Shown here: positions 45,480 to 58,071 of the stretch, in pieces
Layout: every line of letters starts with the position of its first letter
Position numbering within the stretch: position 1 is the stretch's first letter
Origin: Bufo bufo
Taxonomy: Eukaryota; Chordata; Amphibia; Anura; Bufonidae
Length of the DNA: 64,000 nt
Assembly (NCBI RefSeq): GCF_905171765.1
Contig: NC_053393.1
Location: 71,703,371 to 71,767,370 of the forward strand
Direction of reading: 5' to 3'
Position numbers and translations under genes: made by a program
Notes under the pieces: model-generated
What the model saw: only the letters and a program-made list of their open reading frames with translations
The model's database searches: none
What the model was told of the DNA's origin: nothing

Positions 45480-46809
45480 CCCCTATGGTGAAAGTCAAGC
45501 CATCCTCAGATTGTGCTTAGTCTTCTCCTGGTAGTCTTTGCATCAGATGTCCAAGGCCACATCTCTCACTGACCCCCATCTTGTGAGTTGTATTTTTATT
45601 ACAGCTGGAGTGCTGTGGGTTAGCCATCACAGGCCTCAGCTAACAGTTCTAATTACCAGGGGAACATAAAAGGCCAAAGTTCCAAGGAGTAGTCCATGTT
45701 AGTGCCAAGGAAGGGTGCTAACCATCTACTACTACCTACTAAAATGGATAAAGAGTCCATGGCAAAGGGTAAGATGCTTAAACGTTGCAGTGAACAACGG
45801 TTCCTACACTTGTGGTTCTTCACAAAGAACACAAATGATGGGCACAAGGGGCTCAGGTAATCCTTTAGGTCCATCCCTTGGGTGCTGGCTTGTAACATTG
45901 CAAAAACATCTAAAGGAGCACGTGTGGCATTTGAGTCCATTCATTGAGGCACGTGACTTTGAATGTTGCTTAACCAAGGTCAGGTGTTTTTTTTGCTAAA
46001 CCTGAGAAGGTAAGGTTCAATAGGTGCCAACTTGAAATAGATGAAGAGAGTGCCTTTTGTAGGTAAGAGACAGAAGGGTGACTATATAGGGCCCAAACAT
46101 TAAAACAGACAAACAGTGGCCAGTCTCATGTATCTCACCCTCCTGAAGCTCATCGGGCTCCTAGGTTCTTCAGCTTTACTGAAGAACTTCAGGCGTGGTC
46201 GGAACCCATGGCCTCTTTTGCAGCAACTGGATCCTGAAATGTGGAATCCTCAGGGCTGTTATTGTGCAGCTGTAACTCCACTGGAGACTTCATCTGTAAT
46301 TCTCTGGTGACCTCCAGTGGCCACATACGGAACTGCAGGATCACTGGCTGCTTGAGCTAATGAAGAGGGCCCACGTGGCCCAAATGATTCTGCTGGAGCT
46401 TGAGGATGGAGATAATGGCAATGGTATTGCTGAGAGCTGTCGCTTCTCTCGGGCAGCCTGGATCTCCTGAACTTCGGACTTGTCACCACATATCATCAAG
46501 CCCCCAATCCGGGTTGTTCTCCTTCTTACCATTGTGCTGCTGCTCAAATTTCCTGTTGGCAGTAACACAGGAAATTCTGTAAAGTCGGGGCTTTCAATTG
46601 CGGCTCTGGAGCTGGGTGAATCTTTTTTTCCCGCTTTAAGGGTGGCATGGCAGCATAAGAATCACATGGCCAAAATGACCGATTAATCCCTATTGTGCTG
46701 GAGTTTCGCTTGTGGTGCAGTTCCCAGAATCCCAGCAGTAATAGTCATTTTTCAGGGGTTTAAGCAACAAGTTGGGGGATAAAAGCACAGGGGCTCATCC
46801 TGTTTGTGA
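45480..46809. other. Sequence between the two LTR-like repeats; no gene
   Basis: About 1.3 kb with frames under 100 codons, none with a recognisable domain. If the flanking repeats are LTRs this is the gutted interior of an LTR element. The interior start and end do not show a convincing primer-binding site or polypurine tract. Confidence 0.4.
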
Positions 46810-47402
46810 TGCTAATTTATGCAGTGAGCCCCTGTGGGAACCGGTGCAGAGGATGGGAGTGGTAGTGGCTCTGATGTAGTGTCATGGTGTCCTACCTCAG
46901 GTTGTCGCTCCCTGGTGTCCGTTGCAGTGAAAGTTGTAGCACTGAAGAATGAGGCTAGAGTGGAATGTAAAAAATCCCTTTTACTAAGTGCAAAATATAG
47001 AGGCAGTTTTGTTGTTGGCAATTTAGCGCTTAGGTGATACTGGCCTAGTGGTAGTCTAGTGATGGGTGTATTATCTGTAGTCCCTCACCTGACAGCAGTG
47101 TCTGTAGAAGCTGAATATAGAAGTTCACTCTGCTGTCTTTATCATCTCAAGGCTTTACTTGGGGCAATCTAGTAATGGTTCTTTCTGGAGAAATCTAAAA
47201 TAGGAGTAGGAGCACTGCAGTCTGCATCCTCTCCACGCACACCACATTTACACAGGAACTTCCCCTCCTGGCAGGAAGCAGGATCAGCCCACTGCTACCA
47301 AGAGGGGAGAACAGGGGGTTAACCCTGTTCCTACCAACCTTTGTCATACATTCCTTGCTGGTAGTAATAAACAATAAACAATTTGTAGTACCCTCAGGTC
47401 TG
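46810..47402 (+). repeat. LTR-like direct repeat, copy 2
   Basis: Same order of blocks as copy 1 (41582-45471), from TATGCAGTGAGCCCC to ACCCTCAGGTCTG. The copies differ by many substitutions and small indels, so the event is old. A third partial copy lies inverted at 58890-59010. Confidence 0.75.
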
Positions 47403-48519
47403 GTGAAAGATTCCCTTTAAATAGGGGAGGTTATGTAATAGTAATGTAATAGTGTTATGTAGGGACCTGTCATCACTAGGCATCCTATGGTTCCTAAATA
47501 TCTAGTCTATCATTAAACTAAACTTATTTTCTGTGCTTGCATTTTTGTGGTGGCAATTTTTTTTGCCAAAATGAAAATAACTAATATGGCCGCACTGCCT
47601 GTTGTCCCTTCTGCAGAACAGGAAAATACCAATGTTTCTGTTACCAAGACTTTATATATTGCTCTTACTTCTGATTTACTAATATACAAGCAGCTTTATA
47701 TTTTGAGTTGAAATCTTTGTTACCGACCGAAGCAGTGATCCAGCAATTGATGTTCTGTCATGTCAGGAAGAGTGAATTGTTCCATCCAATTTGTTTATTC
47801 ACCGAATTCCCTTATCTACAATTAATCAGTCTATTATACTCATACATTTGGCGAAATAAAATGTCAAATCTGTCAATCTAATTCGCCCTATGAATCACAC
47901 AGCCGGATGGATTGCAAGTAATTTTTAGTCATCAGCGTCAAACCAGTTCTGGTTTATAGCTCGTATCATCCAACAAGATGGTATGGCTGACGTCTAATTT
48001 AATGAAGGCGAAAAAAAATTATAGACATCAAAGACTTCAAGGGGTTGTGTCACTTCAGCAAATGACATTTATTATGTAGAGAAAGTTAATACCAGGCACT
48101 TACTAATGTATTGTTATTATCAATATTGCTTCCTTTGCTGGCAGGATTCATTTTCCCATCACATTATACACTGCTGATTACATTTTACTCATTTGTGGGC
48201 TAAAAATCATTTCTTCAATTGGTCTTTATTAAAAAATATTGAGCCGTTCTGTCACAAAGGGTTAACTGTCTAGTTGTGTCAATCTTACTTTCACTTTCAC
48301 TTTATCAGGTCATCTAATAAAGCTTGGGGGTCATTTATGATGCTGTAAAATGCCTATAGCAGGCGTATTTCAGGCGTCATCTCTTCTCTCTGCAGGGTTT
48401 GACAGACAGACATCTTAGTTTCCTAGTTTTCCATCATTCTCCCACCTAATCAACACCTCTCTAATATTGTGCCTGCTGTGCTCCCTATACAAGTTACACA
48501 CAGATAGTTCCCCTTCAAT
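47403..48519. other. Non-coding, nothing recognised
   Basis: AT-rich, no supported gene. GGGGGTCATTTATGATGC near 48325 recalls motifs in other dispersed repeats here but no boundary can be drawn. Confidence 0.4.
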
Positions 48520-49440
48520 AATTATTGGCACACAGTGTCCTAAAAAAAAGTCCCTCAACTGTAATAAAGCCCACCATAATGCCCCCAGTAGCTCACTTAT
48601 AATGTGCGCCAGTACATAAAAGTGCCCTGTTGTGTGGCAGTATAAAAAATACCTCCTCATAGTGCCCCCTGTAGAGCCAATGTCCCCATAGTACCCTCAT
48701 AATGTGTGCCAATGCCCCCTACTGTGTGCCCAAAAAACCCTCTTAGTGCCCCCAGTTAAGCCAAGGTCCCCATAGTGCCCTATAATTTGCGCCAGTATAA
48801 AATACTCCTATATCGTGTGCCTCCCCTTGTCCCCATGGTGCCTGACAATGTGCCAGTATAAAATGCCCCCATAATGTGTGCCAGTATATAAGATAGGGTC
48901 ACCAGTAGATGCCCCCATAGTGCTACTCCCCACTTCTCCATAGTGCCCCCCATGTGTGCCAGTATATAAGATTAGGTCCCCATGGTGCTCCTCCCCCTCC
49001 ATAGTAACCCCCCATGTGTGCCAGTAACTAAGATAGGGCCCCCCATAGTGCTCCTCCCCTCCATAGTGCCCCCCATGTGTGCTAGTATATAAAATAGGGC
49101 CCCAATAGTACTCCCCCTCCATAGTGCCCCCATGTGTGTTAGTATTTTAAATAGGGCCCCCCATAGTGCTCCTCCCCCTCCATAGTGCCCCCCATGTGTG
49201 CCAGTATATAAAATAGGGCCCCAATAGTACTCCCCCCCTTCATAGTGCCCCCATGTGTGTCATTATTTAAAATAGGGCCCCCATAGTGCTCCTCCTCCTC
49301 CATAGTGCCCCCCATGTTCACCAGTACATAAGATAGGGCCCCCAGTAGATGCCCCCATGAGTGCTAGATAGGGCCTCTAGTAAAGTGTAAATAAAAAAAA
49401 TATAAACTCACATACTTACCTCCTTGCCGCTTTCAGCGAT
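48520..49440 (-). mobile_element. Third member of the GTAAGT-module element family, ends unclear
   Basis: On the minus strand this has GAGGCCTGCATCGCATCGC followed by TGA, then GGAGGTAAGTATGTGAG (about 49440-49405), the same module as in the elements at 1219-2904 and 59262-61305. A minisatellite of GGGGGCACTATGG type follows, as in those elements. No inverted termini or target duplication are visible, so it is probably truncated, and its right side borders the hAT-like reading frame. Confidence 0.55.
48840..49350 (-). repeat. Minisatellite, about 58-60-bp unit x8
   Basis: Plus-strand units carry CCCCATGTGTGCCAGTATAT, AAAATAGGGCCCCCATAG and TGCTCCTCCCC, with CATAGTGCCCC between them. Divergence is moderate. 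The Gly/Tyr/His-rich frames read from it (HYGGEEHYGG-type) are artefacts of the repeat. Confidence 0.85.
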
Positions 49441-49559
49441 GCGATGCAGGCCTCTTCCGGCCTAGTTGCTGAGTTGGTTGCGAAATTGCGGCCTGATACT
49501 ATTGCTCTTTTACTATTGCAGTTAATGTTACAGTACAGTATGTCCAGCAGACAGGTGAG

Positions 49560-50032
49560 GAGGAGAGATCTGCTGCTTCCTCCATTAGGCAGGCGGGTAG
49601 CGACGATGATAGTTGTGTGGGAGCTGGTGTTGCAAGCGGTCAGGCACGTGGCCCTGAGACAGGCGAGGGTTACATTAGTGAGGTGCAGACAGTGGCGGAT
49701 GATGATGTGGCTGATTGCACGTGGGAGCCGGGTGAAGAGGGAGCTTCATCATCAGGAGAAGAGGGTGGCAGCTTGCGCGTGAGGCAGCTGCTGAGCCAGC
49801 AGGGTGGTAGCGTGGCCTTGAGTCAGCAGGGTGGCAGCAGTGTGAGATCTGTAGCCAAACGTGCCCTGGGTAGACTGGAGCCAACTTGTCCGGAAAGAAG
49901 TAGCGGTGCACGGGTTTACGGAGGCAGCGGTAGCAGGCAGTCAGCACAGAGTGGTGGAGGGAAAGTTCCATACTCGGTGGTGTGGGAATTTTTCATCAAG
50001 CCGCCGTAGGACAATCGGCATGGCCCACTCTG
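49560..50032 (+). pseudogene. hAT-like transposase N-terminal fragment
   Basis: The frame ending at 50009 encodes an acidic, Gly/Ser-rich leader followed by GGKVPYSVVWEFFIKPP and, after the stop, DNRHG. A VW-x-FF block of this kind opens a BED-type zinc finger in many hAT transposases. The frame then runs into the LTR retrotransposon that begins at 50033. After it (from 58076) I cannot recognise a continuation. The assignment rests on one short motif and is tentative. Confidence 0.45.
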
Positions 50033-51000
50033 TGTAGTGTCCCACTAGGTGAAGGTGGGCACTGCACAAAAGGGGTTAATGTGTCTTTATTACATTTAAT
50101 GTTATGTGTATGCATTTCCCTGTGTTAGCTGGTGTCAGGCCTGTCAGGGTGTAGTTTAGCCTCCCAGACGTTAGAGGGAGCTAGAGAGCCCTAGATATAT
50201 ATAGGAAGGCCCAGACAGGGGAAAGTAGTTCATTCCAGGGGACTAGAGGAGTTACTCCGTCCACCTGAAGCTCCTGAGGCTAGGATTAGCTCAGTAGAGA
50301 CACCCCAGTTGCAGGACAGCACCTCCTGGGAGAAACCCGCAGTCCTTCATCATCCAAGCAAAGATAAGTAACACTGATGGGCAGATGCTTTAGGAAGAAA
50401 AGCAAGGATTTAATACGAGAGGAAGATATATATATACCAAGGATTTAAGCCACCATTTAGGCATCCGGGCCTTGGGATTGAAGCCAGACAGGAGTTCTAG
50501 AAAAGGACAGTGTACGCTATTTCTGAGGAAAGGTACAACCTGATTCTGAGTGCATTGTGGATTTACCCTCTGAGTATCTTGCATAATTAATACCTGCCAT
50601 CGTGTGGAATAAAGCCTGCTTGTAAAGCTGTGATCTAAAGGACTGTGTTACCATCTGTATGTACAAAGTTGGACTGTTCAGTAAAGCAACGTTTGGTTCA
50701 CTATACCATCTGTGTACCTCAGTTATTCCAACTATAAATCGGTGTGCCACCGTTACAGGCACTGGCGTCACAAATCCAAAAGGGACCTTGCCCCAGGCAC
50801 TCAAAATACCTGTAACATCCAGGGCACCTCATCCACCATCAGGCCTGGTCCCTACATACCGAGTGTGCCCCAGAGGAACTGTGTCTACCTCTCCTTCACT
50901 GCCGCATGCCTGCCCAGGGTTCTCCAATACAGTGAGCAACCCTCGATTGCCCATAACTGTGACCTCGCTTCGCTATACCCTGCAGGTCTGGCGTGCTGCA
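50033..51000 (+). repeat. 5' LTR, 968 bp
   Basis: TG...CA ends. Nearly identical to the 3' LTR: by eye I see only a handful of differences (for example GGGGAAAGTAGTT here, GGGGAGTGGTAGTT there). GATATATATATACC (about 50425) and TATATATAGGAAGG (about 50195) are possible TATA-like sequences. GGAATAAAGCCTGC at about 50608 is a polyadenylation-signal match. Confidence 0.93.
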
Positions 51001-51005
51001 TAAAT

Positions 51006-51021
51006 TGGCGTCACGAACAGG
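51006..51021 (+). promoter_or_regulatory. Candidate primer-binding site
   Basis: TGGCGTCACGAACAGG starts five bases after the 5' LTR. TGG is the expected complement of a tRNA CCA tail. I could not name the tRNA. The same core, TGGCGTCAC, also occurs inside both LTRs (50763 and 57834). Confidence 0.55.
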
Positions 51022-51677
51022 ATTTACAGAACATTCCTGCGCCATTGCGGATATAAAACTGTGTGCTAAAAATTGCCTTAAAGTGACCAAGCCCTATTGT
51101 TTTATTCAAAATTGCTGGGCCAAAGAACTGAAAAGAATTAGCGGTGTGAAGATAGTGTTTTCTGGACTGTTTGCTGCTTATTTGAGCCACCGCTTGCTGT
51201 CAGTGAATAGACAGCCATTTTGCCACTTAAACCTGAGGCAGATTGCAAGTGCGCCCGGTGAACTGTTTGGCGCGAAAAAGAGGACTTTGGCGTGAAAAGA
51301 ACCAGGCGGAGCCATCACCCAGCCGGCGAGGAGGAAGAACGCCACCCTGTCTGGATGAAAAGGTGCCGCCTACCTGAGTCCCGGAGCTACGAGAGGCCGC
51401 GCCCACCTGCTGACGCTGTACGCAGGACGTCCGACGCCCGTAGCCACGCATCTCGCGAGACTTGGAGCGAGCTCCACCGGAGTGAGTACCGACTTAAAAC
51501 TTTTGCTGGCTCCCCCGATCACCTTACCGGAATATTCCCGACCCCTGCCAGGGCACCGGAGGGAGCCCCGTTAGTAACAAAAGACTTTTCTGTGGAAAAA
51601 AAAAAAAAAAAGTTATTATCATTGCCGCTCCGGTCCACTCTGCTACATTTAAAGGGCCATACCCACCTAGCAACGCC

Positions 51678-52270
51678 ATGTCCACACCTGAGGAAATCGG
51701 ACAGGTGGCCCCAGTCGTGCCTTCTGGAGTATCCCCAGCCGACCCTAGGGCCCCTGCCGCCGCGGCACCGCCAAGCATGATGCCGCTAACTATGCCGTAC
51801 TATTTTGGGGCCCCCTGGATCCCACGTTATTCAGGGGAAGCCCATAAGTTAAAGGACTTTAGGGAACAGATACTGGCCTTGTTCCGGCTTTATCCCATAA
51901 CTGCTGAACAGCAAATGGAGATCCTCCTGGCTCAGTTGGAAGGGGCCGCCCGCAGGGAAGTCATGTCGTGGCCCCGCTCTGAGAAAAGTAGCCTGGAACA
52001 GATTTTTGATCGCTTGGGCACCACATTTGAGGCCAGAACGGTGTCAGAAGTTAAAATGCGCGTTTCTTCAGCAGAAAGCAGCAGCCTGGAGAGTCGCTCC
52101 GCGATTTTGCCCTGTCCTTACAAGAGACACTGAGAGCTGTAGTCCAAGTGGATCCCAAAGAAGCTGAGGACCAGGACCGGACTCTTAGAGAGCAATTCAT
52201 TGCGGGCGTAAGTAATGAGCATTTAAAGGGCCAGCTACGCATGTTGTGCATTTCTGGACTTTAAGGAATT
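51678..52270 (+). pseudogene. Gypsy gag (capsid region), frameshifted
   Basis: ATG at 51678 opens a frame with a Pro/Ala-rich start and a capsid-like retrotransposon-gag segment (IPRYSGEAHKLKDFREQIL, LAQLEGAARREV). The frame changes near 52063, where the next frame reads QQPGESLRDFALSLQE and RTLREQFIAG, and again near 52240, where the frame becomes that of the following pol/NC reading frame (FLDFKELAISILG). The family's gag forms the virus-like particle core. Two frame changes within 200 bp suggest decay rather than programmed shifting. Confidence 0.8.
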
Positions 52271-55200
52271 GGCCATCAGTATATTAGGCCAGAACCCTGC
52301 TCCAGGGCCAGCTGCCTCCTATAAACCCCAGGCTTGTCAGCCCAAGACTGTGAATGTGGGGTCTGCAGGGGTCAGTCAGGCCACCCAAGCTCCAGTCACA
52401 GATGTAGTGGCAGCCCTCATGGAGCAAGTGAACCATATTACTCTAAGTCTAGAGAAGGTGTGCAGGAAGATAGAGGAATGGGAGAGACCATTGTTACTAG
52501 AAGATGAAGGTCCTTTTCCTCCAAGGCTCCCACCTGCATATGGAGACGTATACCCAAAAGAGCCTGATGGGCGACCAAGGTACCGGCCCAGAAGTAGAAA
52601 ACAGCCTGTCTGCCACCACTGCAAGAAATATGGACATACTGAATCAATGTGCTGGCAGTTAAGCCGGGCAACCCCTGAGGCAGAGGACCGCCCCTCGGGA
52701 GGTAGAACAGTAGGTCCAAAGGATCCAAGCTGGATGCCTAAGTATGTAGGATCCCGTCCAAAAATTTATATATGTATCAACGGGATACCCTTTAAAGCCC
52801 TCTTGGACACTGGGTCACAGGTCACCACCATTCAACGGCCTGCCTTTGACAAGTTCTGGGATCCAAGTCTTCTCACCCAGCCACCAGAGTCCTGGCTAGA
52901 TATCATTGCCAGCAACGGTAAGCCAGTAAAAGTGCATGGGTATTGGGAACCTACCCTACAGGTAGGAGAAGCCACCCTGCCACAGCAAGGCGTGATTGTG
53001 GTACAAGCAGGAGATAAAGGAGGACACCCTGTGATATTAGGGACTAACGTTCTGAAAAATTGTTACTCTGAAGTGCTTGACGCATTAAATCAAACTATAT
53101 CTTCAGCCTCACCTGCTTCCAGAAGGGTTATCCAAAAGACTATTAGTGTGCTGTGTGCTCAACAAAAGTTTGCCAACAAGAAAGGAGAAATTTGCACTGT
53201 CCGGATCCGGGATAACCGACCGGTAATTCTGCCTCCGAATTCCCAGATCATCCTGTGGTGCCGTGCGGTGTTAGGGATCCAGGGCCAAGACTATCAAGCC
53301 CTAGTGGAACCTATTCCCTTTGAAAATCATCCCTTCGTACGGACAGCCAAGAGCATGGTGACTGTGTCTCAAGGTAAAGTGCCTGTCCGTTTAATTAACT
53401 TTGGTGATCATCCCGTTACTCTCCTTAAACACTGCCCCGTTGCTCAGCTTTTTCAAGTGTCTTTCCAGGATGTGATTCGTCTGCCTGCCACGGAGGCGTT
53501 CCAGACCACACAGAGCAGCAGCACCCCTACAACATCCTGGTGGGAAGAACTACATGTGGGGAACGAATCCACCCCAAAAGAGCAAATAGAGGGAGTCCTG
53601 AAGCTGGTGAAGGAGCACCACCAGGCTTTCAGCAAACACTCCACGGACTACGGAGAGGTCAGTGTAATCAAGCACACCATACCCACTGGCTCTCATCCTC
53701 CTATTAAGGAGAGGCACAGACCCATACCACCTACTACCTATCAGTCTGTGAAAGAGATGATAAAAGAGATGAAAGACTCTAATATAATCCGGGACAGCCA
53801 TAGTCCCTGGGCTGCGCCTCTAGTTCTTGTCCGAAAAAAAGATGGCAGCATAAGGTTCTGCGTGGATTACAGAAAAATTAATCAAATCACCCACAAAGAT
53901 GCATATCCACTGCCACGCATTGAAGAGTCCTTGACTGCCCTGGGGTCATCAGCCTATTTCTCCACCTTGGACTTAACCAGTGGGTACTGGCAAGTACCCA
54001 TGGCCCCAGAAGATCGAGAAAAGACTGCTTTCACTACACCTATGGGCCTGTTTGAATTCAATTATATGCCGTTTGGACTGTGTAACGCTCCAGGAACGTT
54101 CCAGAGGCTGATGGAACGTTGTTTAGGCCATAGGAATTTTGAGACTGTACTCTTATATCTGGATGACGTCATTGTATACTCCAAGACGTATGAGGACCAT
54201 TTAAAGCACCTGGGTGAGGTGTTTCAAGTTCTTGCTAAATATGGCCTCAAAATCAAGCCATCCAAGTGCCACCTACTGAAGCCAGCGGTCAAATACCTTG
54301 GGCACGTTGTCAGTGCAGAAGGAATACAGCCTGATCCTGATAAACTTGCTGCTGTCCGCAACTGGCCTACTCCAACGACCGTGAAAGAGGTGAGAAGCTT
54401 TCTCAGTTTTGCAGGGTACTACAGGCGTTTCATCCCGCATTTCGCACAAATTGCGGATCCCATCCAGGAACTGTTGAGGGGGCATCCAAAGAAGAGCCTG
54501 AAAACTCCTATTCCTGTTGAATGGAACCAGGAACGAGAAATTGCCTTTTAACTCCTAAAGAAGAAGTTGACTGAACCCCCTGTTCTGGGTTACCCAGATT
54601 ATCAGAAGCCATTCCTCCTCTACACGGATGCCAGTAAAAGAGGCCTGGGGGCCGTGTTGGCTCAAGTGCAAGACAACAAAGAAAAGGTAATTGCCTACGC
54701 CAGCAGATCCCTGAAGGGAGCTGAAAAGAATGATCAGAATTACAGTTCTTTCAAGCTGGAGTTTCTTGCCTTAGTGTGGGCTGTGACTGAAAAGTTCAAA
54801 GACTATCTTGCTGCCACACCGTTTGTTGCCTTCACGGACAATAATCCCCTGGCGCATCTGAACACGGCCAAGTTAGGGGCACTGGAGCAAAGATGGGCCT
54901 CCCGCCTTGCCAACTATGACTTTTCTGTGAAGTACCGGGCAGGCCGCTCCAATGATAATGCTGATGCCCTGTCGCGGCTCCCCACTACAGAGGCCCCAGA
55001 TGAGTTAAAAGATGCCTGGGAAGAAGTGGAAATGCCCGCGTTCTACAAAAAATTTGCCCAGCAGGATAATATCCGTACCGAAAATCTCCCTGCTGCTGAT
55101 TTTCCCTCCTCAGATGATCCTGAGTCCAGATCAAGAAAGATGGATTAAGCTCCAGTCCGAAAGTAGAGTCCTCGGTGAACTGCTCGACTTCCTTACCAGT

Positions 55201-56781
55201 GGGAAAATCCCGGAGAGAATCCGCAGGAAGAGCGCAGACCCAGAACTAGTAAGACTGTGGAGACATCGCCCCCAACTGTTCCTTCAAAGAGGCCTGTTGC
55301 TCAGAAGGAGTCTGGATCCAGTGTCCTGTGATAGAGTTTACCAAATTCTCCTGCCACGTCGGGATGCCAGCCTGGTACTGGACATGTACCACAACCAGTC
55401 CGGACACTTCGGTGTGCAAAAGACGGAGGCCACCATACGGAGAAGATTCTATTGGATTGGGATGAGAGAGGATATCGAAAAATGGTGCCGAGAATGCACT
55501 GCCTGTGCTGTGGGGCGAACTGAACGCCATGACCAGAGGGCGCCTCTCCATCCTATTGTAAGTACAGCTCCTTTAGAACTTGTCGCGATTGATCATGTGA
55601 AGTTGGAGCCGAGTCGCTCTGGGTATACTTATGCCATGACTATAATTGATCACTTCACCAAGTTTGTCGTAGCAGTGCCTGTGAAAGACCTGACAGCCAA
55701 GACCACAGCGGAGGCATTCTGGAAGCATTTCCTGTTGCCCTACGGCTGCCCAGAGAGGATCCTCACAGACCAAGGGTCTGCGTTTGAGTCACAGCTGTTC
55801 CAGGAGATGTGTCTGCTGCACAACTGCCAGAAAGTCCGGACCACCGCCTATCATCCGCAAGGTAACGGACTCTGCGAAAAAATGAATAAGACTATCATTG
55901 AAATGTTGAGAGCAGTACCCCCTGAGACGAGGGGTAATTGTCCTACTCTGTTGCCGCAGCTCATGTACACTTACAACAACACCATCCATTGTTCCACCGG
56001 TTACACCCCGTTCTATTTGATGTTTGGCCGACAAGGGAGATTGCCTGCGGATCACTCCCTGGGTGTCCAGGTACCGGATGTAATCAACCCACTGCCCAGG
56101 ACCGATTGGGTAGTGGAGCATCAAAGGCGTCTCCTCAATGCTAAGGAGATTGTCCAAGAACGGATGGAGATTGTTCGTGAGAGGCAGCAGAAGGACTATG
56201 ACCAGACTGCCCATGCGGGACCCCTGGCTCTGGGAGACAAGGTATGGTTGAAAAACAACCACCGGACCAGCAAGTTGGATAGCAAATGGGAAAGGATTCC
56301 CTACCTTATTACTGCCATACCCAATGCTGCAGCCCACATTTACCAGGTATCCAGAGAAGGAAAAGGTCCCCAAGTCGTTCACAGGAACCGTCTCAAGTCC
56401 TGTATAGAAGGAGAACCAGCGGCGGAGGAGATGGAGCCTGAGCCTTCTGAGGAAGAATTGCCGGCTCCACCTATGGACCCTATGCAGGCTGTGGAGAACT
56501 TGATCCACGATAAAGAGCCACTCCACTGGGCCCTCACGCCTTGGCTGAATTTGCTGGTTCCTGCTCCTGTTCCTGTTGGTCTCCCGTCTCAGGAGACCTT
56601 ACCTCAGAGAGTTCCTGAAGAAGTTCCAGAGGTGGTGAGCTCCTCTGACCTTCCTGAGTCCAGGCAGGAAGAACCCCTGCCACCAAGGAGGTCCACACGT
56701 TCTACCAGGGGACACCCACCTGTGAGGTTTGAGGACTACATCATGGGCCCAGGTAGCCCCTCACGGGAAACCCCTGTTTAA
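52270..56781 (+). pseudogene. Gypsy nucleocapsid-protease-RT-RNase H-integrase, broken
   Basis: First frame (52269-54551, 760 codons): CCHC knuckle CHHCKKYGHTESMC at residues 115-128, aspartic protease LLDTGSQ at 178-184, RT with FCVDYRKIN and YLDDVIVYS at about 630. TAA at 54549-54551 interrupts the frame in the RT-RNase H connection; the same frame continues. RNase H (54567-55148): YTDASKRGLG, the Glu in KLEFLAL, FTDNNPL and NDNADALSR. A frame change near 55110 leads to integrase (55012-56781): zinc-binding H-x4-H and C-x2-C (CRECTAC), catalytic AIDHVKL, LTDQGSAF and GLCEKMN, then a C-terminal Pro/Glu-rich tail. The enzyme active sites are all present; breaks lie between domains. Confidence 0.9.
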
Positions 56782-57102
56782 CCCTTGTTGCAAGCCTGGG
56801 TACGGACTCGTGTTCCTTTGAGCCTCCAAGGACTTATGTTTATTTATGTTTTCATGGACTATCCTGGTTATTAATACGCTGCACCAGGTCAGCGCCCCTG
56901 TTCCCTTCCATTATCCTGAGAGAAGAGAACGACGCCCCTTTTCACCATTCCATGCAGTTATATTGGTTGTCAATGTTTGTATTGTTGCTGTGATATTTGC
57001 CATGTATGCCGGTTCTCATTTTGTCTTTCAGGCTGCAGTATCCAGCCGGGCAGGGCCCCTCCATGTTGCGCCGAGGACGGGCAACGTTATAGCGTGGTCG
57101 TA

Positions 57103-58071
57103 TGTAGTGTCCCACTAGGTGAAGGTGGGCACTGCACAAAAGGGGTTAATGTGTCTTTATTACATTTAATGTTATGTGTATGCATTTCCCTGTGTTAGCT
57201 GGTGTCAGGCCTGTCAGGGTGTAGTTTAGCCTCCCAGACGTTAGAGGGAGCTAGAGAGCCCTAGATATATATAGGAAGGCCCAGACAGGGGAGTGGTAGT
57301 TCATTCCAGGGGACTAGAGGAGTTACTCCGTCCACCTGAAGCTCCTGAGGCTAGGATTAGCTCAGTAGAGACACCCCAGTTGCAGGACAGCACCTCCTGG
57401 GAGAAACCCGCAGTCCTTCCTCATCCAAGCAAAGATAAGTAACACTGATGGGCAGATGCTTTAGGAAGAAAAGCAAGGATTTAATACGAGAGGAAGATAT
57501 ATATATACCAAGGATTTAAGCCACCATTTAGGCATCCGGGCCTTGGGATTGAAACCAGACAGGAGTTCTAGAAAAGGACAGTGTACGCTATTTCTGAGGA
57601 AAGGTACAACCTGATTCTGAGTGCATTGTGGATTTACCCTCTGAGTATCTTGCATAATTACTACCTGCCATCGTGTGGAATAAAGCCTGCTTGTAAAGCT
57701 GTGATCTAAAGGACTGTGTTACCATCTGTATGTACAAAGTTGGACTGTTCAGTAAAGCAACGTTTGGTTCACTATACCATCTGTGTACCTCAGTTATTCC
57801 AACTATAAATCGGTGTGCCACCGTTACAGGCACTGGCGTCACGAATCCAAAAGGGACCTTGCCCCAGGCACTCAAAATACCTGTAACATCCAGGGCACCT
57901 CATCCACCATCAGGCCTGGTCCCTACATACAGAGTGTGCCCCAGAGGAACTGTGTCTACCTCTCCTTCACTGCCGCATGCCTGCCCAGGGTTCTCCAATA
58001 CAGTGAGCAACCCTCGATTGCCCATAACCGTGACCTCGCTTCGCTATACCCTGCAGGTCTGGCGTGCTGCA
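57103..58071 (+). repeat. 3' LTR, 969 bp
   Basis: Matches the 5' LTR end to end. Bases 56782-57102 between the pol stop and this LTR hold no long frame, and no clear polypurine tract precedes TGTAG. Confidence 0.93.

Larger units (their letters stand above)
50033..58071 (+). mobile_element. Ty3/gypsy LTR retrotransposon, full length
   Basis: Two direct LTRs (50033-51000 and 57103-58071) enclose gag and pol. Both LTRs start TGTAGTGTCCCAC and end GGCGTGCTGCA. The host sequence TCTG flanks both sides (50029-50032 and 58072-58075), a 4-bp duplication. Gene order protease, reverse transcriptase, RNase H, integrase is that of Ty3/gypsy. No envelope-like frame follows integrase. Frameshifts in gag, a stop between RT and RNase H, and a frameshift before integrase make this copy non-autonomous as read. 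Confidence 0.93.

Noticed and set aside
48808..49321. Gly/His/Tyr-repeat proteins on the minus strand
   Set aside because: Translation of the 58-60-bp minisatellite; the period is not kept in frame.
50390..51056. Small open frames inside the LTRs (also 57461-58139)
   Set aside because: They are identical in both LTRs simply because the LTRs are; no domain is recognisable.
56782..57102. Envelope-like gene after integrase of the gypsy element
   Set aside because: Only about 320 bases remain before the 3' LTR, with small frames and no supported signal peptide plus transmembrane arrangement.
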